Positions 8,299 through 13,805 of a DNA stretch of 17,445 nucleotides are shown in pieces; the stretch's first letter is position 1, and each line of letters opens with the position of its first letter. Location: contig CANQLQ010000013.1 in assembly GCA_947624755.1 (NCBI GenBank), forward strand, positions 1 to 17,445, in the 5' to 3' direction. Position numbers and translations under genes: made by a program. The notes below the pieces were generated by a model, which saw nothing but the letters and a program-made list of their open reading frames with translations, did no database searches and had not been told where the DNA came from. The stretch is from an uncultured Clostridia bacterium. GTDB taxonomy: Bacteria > Bacillota > Clostridia > Oscillospirales > Acutalibacteraceae.

Positions 8299-8319
8299 TT
8301 GACCACTATTTTGACCACT
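8299..8319. repeat. Paired TTGACCACT motifs upstream of the recombinase gene
   Basis: TTGACCACT at 8299-8307 and 8311-8319 is the partner pair of 7149-7169. It lies just upstream of the ribosome-binding site of the tyrosine recombinase gene, so binding here could also autoregulate it. Confidence 0.75.
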
Positions 8320-8397
8320 TAAAAATTAAAATTATCGTATAAATGCTTCTATGGTTTATAAAATTTCATTATTTATAGAAAATTCGTTGAAAAACTA

Positions 8398-8426
8398 TTG
8401 ACAATTATTATCTATTTTAGTATTAT
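8398..8426 (+). promoter_or_regulatory. SigA-type promoter inside the invertible cassette, pointing right
   Basis: TTGACA at 8398-8403 and TATTAT at 8421-8426 are separated by exactly 17 bp. Transcription would start near 8433 and run through IR-R. No gene begins before the terminator at 8529-8567, so in this orientation it makes at most a short RNA of about 135 nt. After inversion it would read through IR-L into the subtilase leader. Confidence 0.8.
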
Positions 8427-8453
8427 GTTAGAAAATAATGTCATTTTTATTAA

Positions 8454-8481
8454 TCGTTGAGTTACAAACTTCACGAAAAAA
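8454..8481. repeat. Right inverted repeat (IR-R) of the invertible cassette
   Basis: Perfect 28-bp reverse complement of 7078-7105; core CGTTGAGTTACAAACTTCAC. It lies about 20 bp downstream of the predicted start of the outward promoter. Confidence 0.92.
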
Positions 8482-8528
8482 TACAAAATGTTTTTTCCAA
8501 TATATATTATTTTACTTGTTATTTCTTT

Positions 8529-8567
8529 AGAACGGATTGGATTTTTCTTTCTGAGCCGTTCTTTTTT
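8529..8567 (+). terminator. Intrinsic terminator right of the invertible cassette
   Basis: AGAACGG (8529-8535) pairs with CCGTTCT (8556-8562), with a 20-nt loop, followed by TTTTTT. It would stop transcripts leaving the cassette promoter before the toxin-antitoxin operon. The stem is short, so termination may be partial. Confidence 0.65.
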
Positions 8568-8645
8568 ATATGTTTATATGCAAAACAGGTATGCGATTGA
8601 CACAACCGTTAATAAATTTTAATTTAGAATTTGATGCATAATATG

Positions 8646-8674
8646 TTGACAATTGTGATACAATATAATATAAT
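8646..8674 (+). promoter_or_regulatory. SigA promoter of the toxin-antitoxin operon
   Basis: TTGACA (8646-8651), 17 bp, TATAAT (8669-8674) is a full consensus promoter just upstream of the antitoxin. A small palindrome, ACAATTGT (8649-8656), overlaps the -35 box and could be the autorepression operator typical of Phd-type antitoxins. Confidence 0.85.
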
Positions 8675-8692
8675 ATTTGTGAGGTGACCATT

Positions 8693-8968
8693 ATGAAATT
8701 TTATACGGTACGAGATTTAAGAAATACTCCAAAAAGCATATGGGAAAATCTTTCTTCCGACGGCGAGGTTGTAATTACAAATAACGGCAAGCCGACCGCG
8801 CTTTTGATTGATATTGCCGACGGCGGTTTTGAGGAAACCGTAAAAGCGGTCAGACAGGCAAAGGCAATGCTTGCTTTTAATTCTATGCGTATGAAAGCGG
8901 CGAAAAACGGCTATATGACTGATGAAAAAATTGAAGCTGAAATATCTGCTGTGCGCAGGGGTGAGTAA
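8693..8968 (+). CDS. Phd/YefM-family antitoxin
   Basis: The 91-residue protein starts MKFYTVRDLRNTPKSIWENL and contains DGEVVITNNGKPTALLIDI, the signature of the Phd/YefM antitoxin fold, whose N-terminal half binds DNA. The C-terminal half (about 45-91) is charged and probably wraps the toxin. ATG 8693 is chosen because GAGGTG (8681-8686) sits six bases upstream; the GTG at 8684 overlaps that site. The stop is 2 bp before the PIN toxin, so the two genes form one operon. The consensus promoter at 8646-8674 drives it and is probably repressed by the antitoxin or the complex. A role in keeping the element in the chromosome is inferred. Confidence 0.88.
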   Translation: MKFYTVRDLRNTPKSIWENLSSDGEVVITNNGKPTALLIDIADGGFEETVKAVRQAKAMLAFNSMRMKAAKNGYMTDEKIEAEISAVRRGE

Positions 8969-8970
8969 TT

Positions 8971-9357
8971 ATGCTTGTAGTGATTGATACAAACATTCTT
9001 GTATCCGCTTTATGGTCAAAAAACGGCGGGCCTGCAAGAATTTTAAGCCTGATAATTAGTGGGGATCTTATTCCTTGTTATGATTATAGAATTTTAAACG
9101 AATACAGAGAAGTTTTAACAAGACCTAAATTTAAATTTACAAGCAGTGAAATAGATTCTTTGCTTGACTGGATTGTAGACAATGGACGCTCTGTAGTCGC
9201 TCAGCCGTTAAGCATTGAATTTACAGATAAAGCGGATAAAAAGTTTTATGAGGTTGCAAAGTTTTGCGGTGCAAGTCTGATTACGGGAAACATAAAACAT
9301 TTCCCAAAAGACACGTTTGTTTTGACTGTTTCAGAGTTTTTACAGCAGTACAAATAA
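8971..9357 (+). CDS. PIN-domain toxin (ribonuclease) of a type II toxin-antitoxin system
   Basis: The 128-residue protein fills a complete PIN domain. MLVVIDTNILVSALW supplies the first acidic residue D6; E44 lies in ILNEYREVL; D86/D89 lie in FTDKADKKFYE; and the terminal motif is SLITGNIKHFP. These residues normally bind the metal for RNA cleavage. The sequence resembles the COG1569 group of PIN toxins. It starts 2 bp after the antitoxin stop, with AGGGGTG as ribosome-binding site inside the antitoxin end. PIN toxins usually pair with AbrB-, RHH- or Phd-type antitoxins; here the partner is Phd-type. A strong terminator follows at 9427-9457. Confidence 0.88.
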   Translation: MLVVIDTNILVSALWSKNGGPARILSLIISGDLIPCYDYRILNEYREVLTRPKFKFTSSEIDSLLDWIVDNGRSVVAQPLSIEFTDKADKKFYEVAKFCGASLITGNIKHFPKDTFVLTVSEFLQQYK

Positions 9358-9426
9358 AATATCCGGTTAAACTGCATATGCAAAATATAGAGCAGTTAGT
9401 TTGATTTTTAGTATTAATATATCTAT

Positions 9427-9457
9427 AGATATGCGTGTAAAAGTGCATATCTTTTTT
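9427..9457 (+). terminator. Intrinsic terminator of the toxin-antitoxin operon
   Basis: AGATATGC (9427-9434) pairs perfectly with GCATATCT (9445-9452), loop 10 nt, followed by a T6 run. Confidence 0.85.
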
Positions 9458-9510
9458 ATATTATTTTCTCTAAACCTGTTCTTTCAAGGTGTACCCAGAG
9501 TGTTCTTTTC

Positions 9511-10641
9511 ATGTTAGAACAGCCTAAAGAATACTTTATATTTTCTCTGCCGTCCGCAAATGCAGTAAATACAATAGTTTTCGCTGTAATGATGAGGGCA
9601 AGGGGTTCTATTCTTGAAATTACAAAGAAGTTTTGCAAAATCAATAACAGAAAGCTGTATGTTGTTTCTCTTTCCGAACCTTCAATGTCGGACAAGTACA
9701 ATCCTTTTCGCCATGCAAGCCCGACTATGTGCAAGGATATGCTAATAAACATGACCGAGTGGAGCGAGGAACACTACAAATTAAACACGGAGCGTTATTT
9801 GCAAAAGCTGATAATATTATTGCAACAGAATAAAGTTCCGTTGTCTTTTAAGAATATTGTTTACAATATGAGCGCGGACAGGTTCAATCTTTTAAGCGCA
9901 AAGCTTTTAAAAGCCGAAGATATAACCAAGCAGGAGCATTTATTAAACCTTGAAGTTTCAAAGGTATGCGGAGGCATAGCCCAAAATGCCGAAGCACGTT
10001 TTTGTACTGTAGCGGAAAGCGAATTTGGAAGTATTTTTGCAAATGACGGGATAGATATTTACTCTACAATTAAAGAAAATGCCGTTATTCTATTTATACT
10101 AAACCCGTTGCTTTATCCGGAAATTTCACCTCTTATAGGCAGACTTATTTTAATTGACGCTAAACAAGCGGTCAACAAATGTTTTCACAACAGACCCGAA
10201 AGGGCTTTCTACATTTTTGATGAAATCAACACATATGCTTCCACAGCTTTAATTGATTTGATTAACAAGTCAAGGAGTGCGAATATTACTTCAATCCTTG
10301 CAACGCAGAGTTTATCTGATTTAGATTTTACCTGTAATGAAGCCTTTAAAGAACAGGTCATTGAAAACACAAACAATTACATTGTTCTTCGCCAAAACAG
10401 CGCGGTCAATTCCGAAAACTGGGCGAACATTTTAGGAACGAAATCGACAATAGACGTTACCTACCAGCTACAGCAGAAAGGATATTTTGAAACGTCCGAC
10501 ACAGGTTTGGGAAGTGCAAGAAGGGTAAGGGAATTTTATTACCACCCTGACGATATTAAAAAGCTTGCAACAGGCAAGGGGATTTTTATGTCAAAGGACT
10601 ACTATTTTCATTCGTATATCGACATATGCAAACCGTTTTAG
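9511..10641 (+). pseudogene. 5'-truncated TraG/TraD/VirD4-like conjugative coupling protein remnant
   Basis: The open frame gives 376 residues. YNPF (about 62) follows a strand-like segment as in TraG/VirD4 ATPases. RAFYIFDEINTYA (about 236-248) is a Walker B-like motif. SILATQSLSDLD and VIENTNNYIVLRQN match the C-terminal half of the TraD/TraG ATPase, where TraM-type relaxosome recognition occurs. The Walker A P-loop and N-terminal membrane segments that should precede YNPF are absent. The frame runs back upstream into the toxin-antitoxin terminator, and no ribosome-binding site precedes ATG 9511. It therefore looks like a broken relic of a conjugative or mobilisable element, cut near the P-loop. 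No relaxase or other transfer gene remains. A different P-loop ATPase subfamily is possible. Confidence 0.7.
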
Positions 10642-10644
10642 TCT

Positions 10645-10779
10645 GTTTTGCATTTACCCTTAAAAAGCGTTTAACAGATTTTACAGCCACAGTCAAGGGT
10701 AAAAATGCACGGTCTTTCGACCGCCCTTGACAGCGGTTGCAAAATCTGTTTTTAAGTAATTAAGGGGTAAATGGAAAAC
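10645..10779. repeat. Long imperfect palindrome upstream of the HtpX-like gene
   Basis: Four nested stems stack along 135 bp. P1 is GTTTT-x-CATTTACCCTTAA (10645-10663) with 10760-10779, including a bulge. P2 is 10673-10688 with 10735-10750 (15 bp and one mismatch). P3 is GTCAAGGG (10692-10699) with 10724-10731. P4 is CGGTC-TTTC-GACCG (10710-10723). An alternative pairing of 10659-10666 with TTTTTAAG at 10749-10756 competes with P1 and P2. It could be a palindromic MITE-like insertion or a structured RNA leader of the downstream gene, whose ribosome-binding site begins 7 bp after it. Confidence 0.7.
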
Positions 10780-10798
10780 TATGTTAGGAGGTAACGCA

Positions 10799-11677
10799 AT
10801 GAAAAACGGAGGTTTCTTTAAATCCAATTGGGCTTATTTAATATGGTTTACTTTTTACTTTTCCTTTGCTGTTTTTGTGATTTATGCTTTTGCTCAGAAT
10901 ATCGCTTTAAGCATATTAATTACAGTATTGATTTATGGTTTGTCGGTCGCTTTTGCCCTATCGCCGGCAGGCGAGGCATTAGCAAGGGTTTTGGAAGGTG
11001 CAAAACCTATTTATACCGAACAGGATAAAAATTATTTGCTTCCAATTTTTGATGAAGTTTATGATGAAGCGTTAAGGACAACGCCAAGCCTTAGACAGGA
11101 TATTCAAATATACATAACCGAAAGTATGGCGGTAAATGCTTTTGCTTTGGGCAATCGGACGATAGCGGTCACGAGAGGTGCGTTATATGCTTTTTCATCT
11201 GATGAGTTAAAGGGCATTTTGTCTCACGAGTTCGGGCATATTGCAAACGGCGATACAAAGGCATTGCTTATAAAGCTTGTCGGAAACGGGTTCTTTTCTC
11301 TTATCGTTTTTGTTTTCCGTTTTGTAGCTTTACTTTTGCAGACTATTTCAAACGCATTAAGCGGTAAAAATATTGTGATTTTTGTAATATCTGTTGTCAT
11401 TTTTTTGACAAGGCTTATCATAGATATATCCCTGTTTGTCTTTGTTTTTATCGGTGATGTTATTATTGCCCTAAACAGTCGATACAGCGAATATTTAGCC
11501 GATGAATATGCATATATTATCGGTTATGGCGAAGATTTAACAAGTGCGCTTTATGTTATATCAAAGCTTGAAATGCCGGGAAAGCTCACATTTACAGAAC
11601 GTTTAAAATCTTCACACCCATACACTTCTGCAAGAATTGAAAGACTTGAGCAACTTGAAGAACAACAGGCTTGCTAA
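10799..11677 (+). CDS. HtpX-like M48-family membrane zinc metalloprotease
   Basis: The 292-residue protein has two N-terminal membrane segments (about 8-30 and 33-50). The zinc motif HEFGH gives H143, E144 and H147, and there are two further hydrophobic segments (about 160-225). The third ligand is probably E231 in SRYSEYLADEYA, the HtpX-type motif. The length matches HtpX, which degrades damaged membrane proteins with its active site in the cytosol. AGGAGG (10786-10791) seven bases before ATG 10799 fixes the start and rules out the ATG at 10781. A large palindrome precedes it and a strong terminator follows at 11713-11764. It is an unusual passenger for a mobile element. It could serve membrane protein quality control, or simply be cargo. 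Confidence 0.9.
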   Translation: MKNGGFFKSNWAYLIWFTFYFSFAVFVIYAFAQNIALSILITVLIYGLSVAFALSPAGEALARVLEGAKPIYTEQDKNYLLPIFDEVYDEALRTTPSLRQDIQIYITESMAVNAFALGNRTIAVTRGALYAFSSDELKGILSHEFGHIANGDTKALLIKLVGNGFFSLIVFVFRFVALLLQTISNALSGKNIVIFVISVVIFLTRLIIDISLFVFVFIGDVIIALNSRYSEYLADEYAYIIGYGEDLTSALYVISKLEMPGKLTFTERLKSSHPYTSARIERLEQLEEQQAC

Positions 11678-11712
11678 AGCCATACTACCCCATACCCCTT
11701 AATTGACAAAGT

Positions 11713-11764
11713 GCAAAAACAAGGTGAGTAGAACCTCTTACAGGTTTTACTCACCGCTTTTTGC
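11713..11764 (+). terminator. Strong intrinsic terminator after the HtpX-like gene
   Basis: GCAAAAA (11713-11719) and GGTGAGTA (11723-11730) pair with TACTCACC (11748-11755) and TTTTTGC (11758-11764), with AACC/GGTT inside. It probably works in both directions and shields the right element end. Confidence 0.88.
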
Positions 11765-11830
11765 ATATATTATTGTTGGGAGTATGGAAAATCTCTCAAA
11801 ATGGCTGTAGATAGTATTAATTTGATTGTG

Positions 11831-11947
11831 TCATAAAATCAGTCGTTCATCCACTCCGCCGTATTGAGTGATAATTATTTGTGCATATTTTGCGTTCGGG
11901 TTTTTGATGTTTATGGGATATTGAAGGATTTTTTCATATTTCCACAT
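11831..11947 (-). CDS. cotJC: CotJC spore coat protein, N-terminal part of an interrupted gene
   Basis: ATG 11947 overlaps the cotJB stop (TAATG), so it is translationally coupled. The first 33 residues, MWKYEKILQYPINIKNPNAK then YAQIIITQYGGVD, match the conserved CotJC start. The frame then enters the mobile element and reads ERLIL before a TGA at 11833-11831, leaving a 38-residue stub. The remaining coding sequence lies at positions 257 to 1. Joining the halves at the shared GA gives QYGGVDGELGASLRYL in frame with nothing lost or gained. In this configuration full-length CotJC cannot be made without excision of the element. Confidence 0.9.
   Translation of the reverse strand: MWKYEKILQYPINIKNPNAKYAQIIITQYGGVDERLIL
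11834..11852. other. Right element-chromosome junction (att hybrid site)
   Basis: The arm TAAAATCAGTC (11834-11844), five bases, then TCC (11850-11852) mirror the left junction. Right of about 11852 the sequence is cotJC coding sequence. The element-derived side puts a TGA stop in the cotJC frame at 11833-11831. Confidence 0.85.
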
Positions 11948-12198
11948 TAACAGTCACCTCTGTTGTCCCATGGCCACGGAGCTTTGAACCATTCTTTGCC
12001 TGAAGCGTCCAAAGCCGTAGGCGGACCGTATTTGCATTCATATTCTTCGAGAAGTTCAAAATAACATTCCTTGTATTTTTTTATAAGTTTCATTGCGGTT
12101 TCATCACAGGGATGTGTGTCAAGATAAAGATGCAGATCCCAGATTGAAAAACGTATAGCCATCAATCGGTGCTTTAAACTGTTTTTGTTATAGGTCAT
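11947..12198 (-). CDS. cotJB: CotJB spore coat protein
   Basis: The 83-residue protein contains LHLYLDTHPCDETAMKLIKK and ends KAPWPWDNRGDC; the LYLDTHP motif and the PWPW end are characteristic of CotJB. It belongs to the cotJABC operon, whose products assemble in the spore coat. A GTG at 12207 is open, but ATG 12198 overlaps the cotJA stop as ATGA and has GGGGTG upstream, so I take the shorter form. It ends in a TAATG overlap with cotJC. Expression in the mother cell under SigE is known for Bacillus cotJ and inferred here. Confidence 0.93.
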   Translation of the reverse strand: MTYNKNSLKHRLMAIRFSIWDLHLYLDTHPCDETAMKLIKKYKECYFELLEEYECKYGPPTALDASGKEWFKAPWPWDNRGDC

Positions 12199-12422
12199 CT
12201 GCAGCACCCCGCAAGGAAAGGCTTATCGAGAACAGGGAAAATCGTTCCCATTGCAAGAGCCTTTTCGCATGGGTAAACATCGTTGCATTCCTGATACGGA
12301 ACATAAGCCATTGTAACTACCGGATTTTCCGGAAGAGCTGATGTTTGCGTACAATTGCAGTTTGCGCGATAGTTTTCATTAGCAGTTTGCCGCGGATAAC
12401 CATATGCGTTATAATTGTTCAT
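12195..12422 (-). CDS. cotJA: CotJA spore coat protein
   Basis: The 75-residue protein has the CotJA core MAYVPYQECNDVYPCEKALA followed by GTIFPVLDKPF. The N-terminus is rich in N, Y and R, as in coat proteins. A TTG at 12437 is in frame, but GGAGAG (12430-12435) lies seven bases before ATG 12422, which is therefore the better start. It is the first gene of cotJA-cotJB-cotJC, with a 4-bp overlap to cotJB. A SigE-like promoter precedes it at 12468-12495. Confidence 0.93.
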   Translation of the reverse strand: MNNYNAYGYPRQTANENYRANCNCTQTSALPENPVVTMAYVPYQECNDVYPCEKALAMGTIFPVLDKPFLAGCCR

Positions 12423-12467
12423 ACGGTATCTCTCCAAAACTGTAAAGTAGGGATTAGTCCCGCTAAC

Positions 12468-12495
12468 ATATTATGAATTTTCCCGATGTATTGTG
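12468..12495 (-). promoter_or_regulatory. Candidate SigE promoter of the cotJ operon
   Basis: On the minus strand CACAATA (12495-12489), 13 bp, CATAATAT (12475-12468) approximates the SigE consensus (ATA-type -35, CATACA-T -10). The start point would fall about 40 bp before cotJA ATG. The -10 has mismatches, but the position and the known SigE control of cotJ support it. Confidence 0.55.
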
Positions 12496-12552
12496 AAAAT
12501 TAATGTCAATTACAAAAAAGCGTCTTTGCAGCATGAAAACAACGTAAAAATA

Positions 12553-12841
12553 TTAAGTAATCTCTGATTAAATCACGCATAAGGCTTAAGGAACCACTGA
12601 ATAAATCACGCCTGCCGGCTGAACGCGCATCTTGCACCGATATTTTCCGTCATTTTTGCCAAAAGCTCCTTGAAATACGTCAGTATTCCTGCGTCGCTTT
12701 TGACAATCTGACGAAAAATTCGGCGGCGCAATCTGCACGTTCGATTTAATCAGCGCTTCCTTAATACTCATCTTGCTTGCAAATTTTCCGTAATACTTTG
12801 CCAATCAATCTGAGCATTAGATTTAATCAGAGCTTCCTTAA
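12553..12841. mobile_element. Outer MITE (family B), split by a nested MITE
   Basis: The left end TTAAGTAATCTCTGATTAAA (12553-12572) and the right end TTTAATCAGAGCTTCCTTAA (12822-12841) are near-perfect terminal inverted repeats. The left part matches the copy starting at 17331 up to GGCTTAA and resumes with TACTCATCTTGC after the nested element. No transposase is encoded. It lies between the cotJ promoter and the sigG terminator. Confidence 0.85.
12586..12764. mobile_element. Inner MITE (family A), inserted in the outer MITE
   Basis: This 179-bp unit starts TTAAGGAACCACTGAATAAA and ends TTTAATCAGCGCTTCCTTAA. The same unit, same length and differing at only a few positions, recurs at 13806-13984. 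The two halves are largely complementary (for example CCGTCA with TGACG and GCCAAAAGC with GCTTTTGAC), so it can fold end to end. A 72-codon open frame here is a by-product of the repeat. Confidence 0.9.
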
Positions 12842-12854
12842 GGAAAATCCCATT

Positions 12855-12880
12855 AAAAAAGTGGCGGTAAATACCGTCAC
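12855..12880 (-). terminator. Intrinsic terminator of sigG
   Basis: On the minus strand GTGACGGTA-TT-TACCGCCAC (12880-12861) forms a stem with one mismatch, followed by TTTTTT. It lies 7 bp after the sigG stop. Confidence 0.85.
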
Positions 12881-12887
12881 ATAAGCT

Positions 12888-13670
12888 TCATATATATATT
12901 TTCTGATGACTTTTAATTTTTTTAAGCGCTCCCTTTTCAAGCCTTGAAACCTGAGCCTGAGATATTCCGATTTCCTTTGCAACCTCGGTTTGGGTTTTAC
13001 CTTGCATAAATCTTAGATAAAGTATCCTTTTTTCTCTGTCTGCAAGATTCTCCATTGAAGTGCGAAGCATAATTTCATCAATAAGATCAACGTCGGTGCA
13101 GTTGTCGCCTATCTGATCCATTACATAAATGGTGTCGCCGCCTTCAAAGTAAACCGGGTCATAAAGAGAGACCGGTTCTACAATCGCCTCAAGCGCAATT
13201 ACAACATTTTCTTTTTTTATGCCGAGTTCTTTTGCAATTTCTTCAACTGTAGGCTCTTTTTGGGTTTCGTTCTGAAGCCGCTCTTTTACAAGCATAGCGT
13301 GATAAGCTGTATCTCTTATTGAACGGCTTACCCTTATTGGATTATAATCGCGAAGATAGCGTCTGCATTCGCCGATAATCATCGGAACCGCATAAGTGCT
13401 GAATCTTACGCCCTGGTTTATATCAAAATTATCAATAGCCTTGATAAGTCCGATACAGCCGACCTGAAAGAGGTCGTCCGGGTTTTCCCCGCGGTTGGAA
13501 AAACGCTGGATAACGCTGAGAACAAGGCGAAGATTGCCGCTTATAAGCTCTTCCCTTGCGCTTTTGTCGCCGTCACGGCTTTTTTTGAGAAGCTCGGTTT
13601 TTTCTTTTTCACTTAGAACCTTGAGTTTTGAAGTATCTATTCCGCAAATTTCAACCTTGTTGTAGGCCAA
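12888..13670 (-). CDS. sigG: RNA polymerase sporulation sigma factor SigG
   Basis: The 260-residue protein starts at YNKVEICGIDTSKL, a SigG signature. Region 2 includes GNLRLVLSVIQRF, DDLFQVGCIGLIKAIDNFD and FSTYAVPMIIGECRRYLRD. Region 3 covers SRSIRDTAYHAM to KEPTVEEIAKELGI. Region 4.2 is REKRILYLRFMQGKTQTEVA followed by GISQAQVSRLEKGALKKI. The open frame reaches back to 13760, but conservation begins after TTG 13670, which has AAAGGTG eight bases upstream; I take that start. GTG 13679 is possible. SigG directs late forespore genes. In many Clostridia it follows spoIIGA-sigE; here it stands alone, divergent from lacZ. A MITE at 13806-13984 sits about 140 bp upstream. I could not name its promoter with confidence. 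Confidence 0.93.
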   Translation of the reverse strand: MAYNKVEICGIDTSKLKVLSEKEKTELLKKSRDGDKSAREELISGNLRLVLSVIQRFSNRGENPDDLFQVGCIGLIKAIDNFDINQGVRFSTYAVPMIIGECRRYLRDYNPIRVSRSIRDTAYHAMLVKERLQNETQKEPTVEEIAKELGIKKENVVIALEAIVEPVSLYDPVYFEGGDTIYVMDQIGDNCTDVDLIDEIMLRTSMENLADREKRILYLRFMQGKTQTEVAKEIGISQAQVSRLEKGALKKIKSHQKIYI

Positions 13671-13805
13671 TATAGTCACACCTTTGTCATGTCTTTCAAT
13701 TTGAGTATTGACAAAAGCGGCGCAGAATATGAACAAAATAGTAATTGAAATAATTGTCAATATATGTTATTATAAATTTATATAAGAAAAGTTAATGTTG
13801 CATAT

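Larger units (their letters stand above)
7078..8481. other. Predicted invertible cassette: recombinase gene plus outward promoter
   Basis: Perfect 28-bp inverted repeats (7078-7105 and 8454-8481) bound the segment. Inside, from left to right, are a bidirectional terminator next to the left repeat, a tyrosine recombinase gene read leftwards, and a SigA promoter pointing right through the right repeat. In the sequenced orientation the promoter faces a terminator at 8529-8567. After inversion it would face the subtilase gene starting at 6987. Inverted sites acted on by a tyrosine recombinase give inversion rather than excision. Inversion itself is inferred from the layout. Confidence 0.72.
258..11852. 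mobile_element. Skin-like element interrupting cotJC (11,594 bp, serine-recombinase type)
   Basis: The two halves of cotJC flank this segment, and the segment is clearly more AT-rich than the cotJ, sigG and lacZ genes around it. The shared junction sequence is TCC on the plus strand (256-258 and 11850-11852). The ends carry perfect 11-bp arms, GACTGATTTTA at 263-273 and its inverse at 11834-11844, each exactly 5 bp from the TC dinucleotide. Joining the ends gives a symmetric attP-like site with central GA/TC. A large serine recombinase gene ends 43 bp inside the left junction, the same arrangement as spoIVCA in the sigK skin element. Cargo includes a subtilase, an inversion cassette, a toxin-antitoxin pair, a truncated conjugation gene and htpX. 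I infer precise excision during sporulation; this is not shown directly. Confidence 0.88.

Noticed and set aside
7078..8481. The 28-bp repeats as attL/attR of a small integrative element carrying the tyrosine recombinase.
   Set aside because: Attachment site hybrids of an integrated element are direct repeats; these are inverted and perfect, which predicts inversion.
247..11849. TGAAC as the crossover core, since GGTGAAC (left) and GATGAAC (right) give a longer shared word.
   Set aside because: It also stays in frame but drops the conserved glycine of DGEL. The centre between the inverted arms would be 15 bp, with TGAAC at one edge. The GA option is exactly central and restores the family sequence.
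12586..12804. A 72-codon open frame on the minus strand.
   Set aside because: It lies in the two nested MITEs, has no ribosome-binding site and is explained by the repeat sequence.
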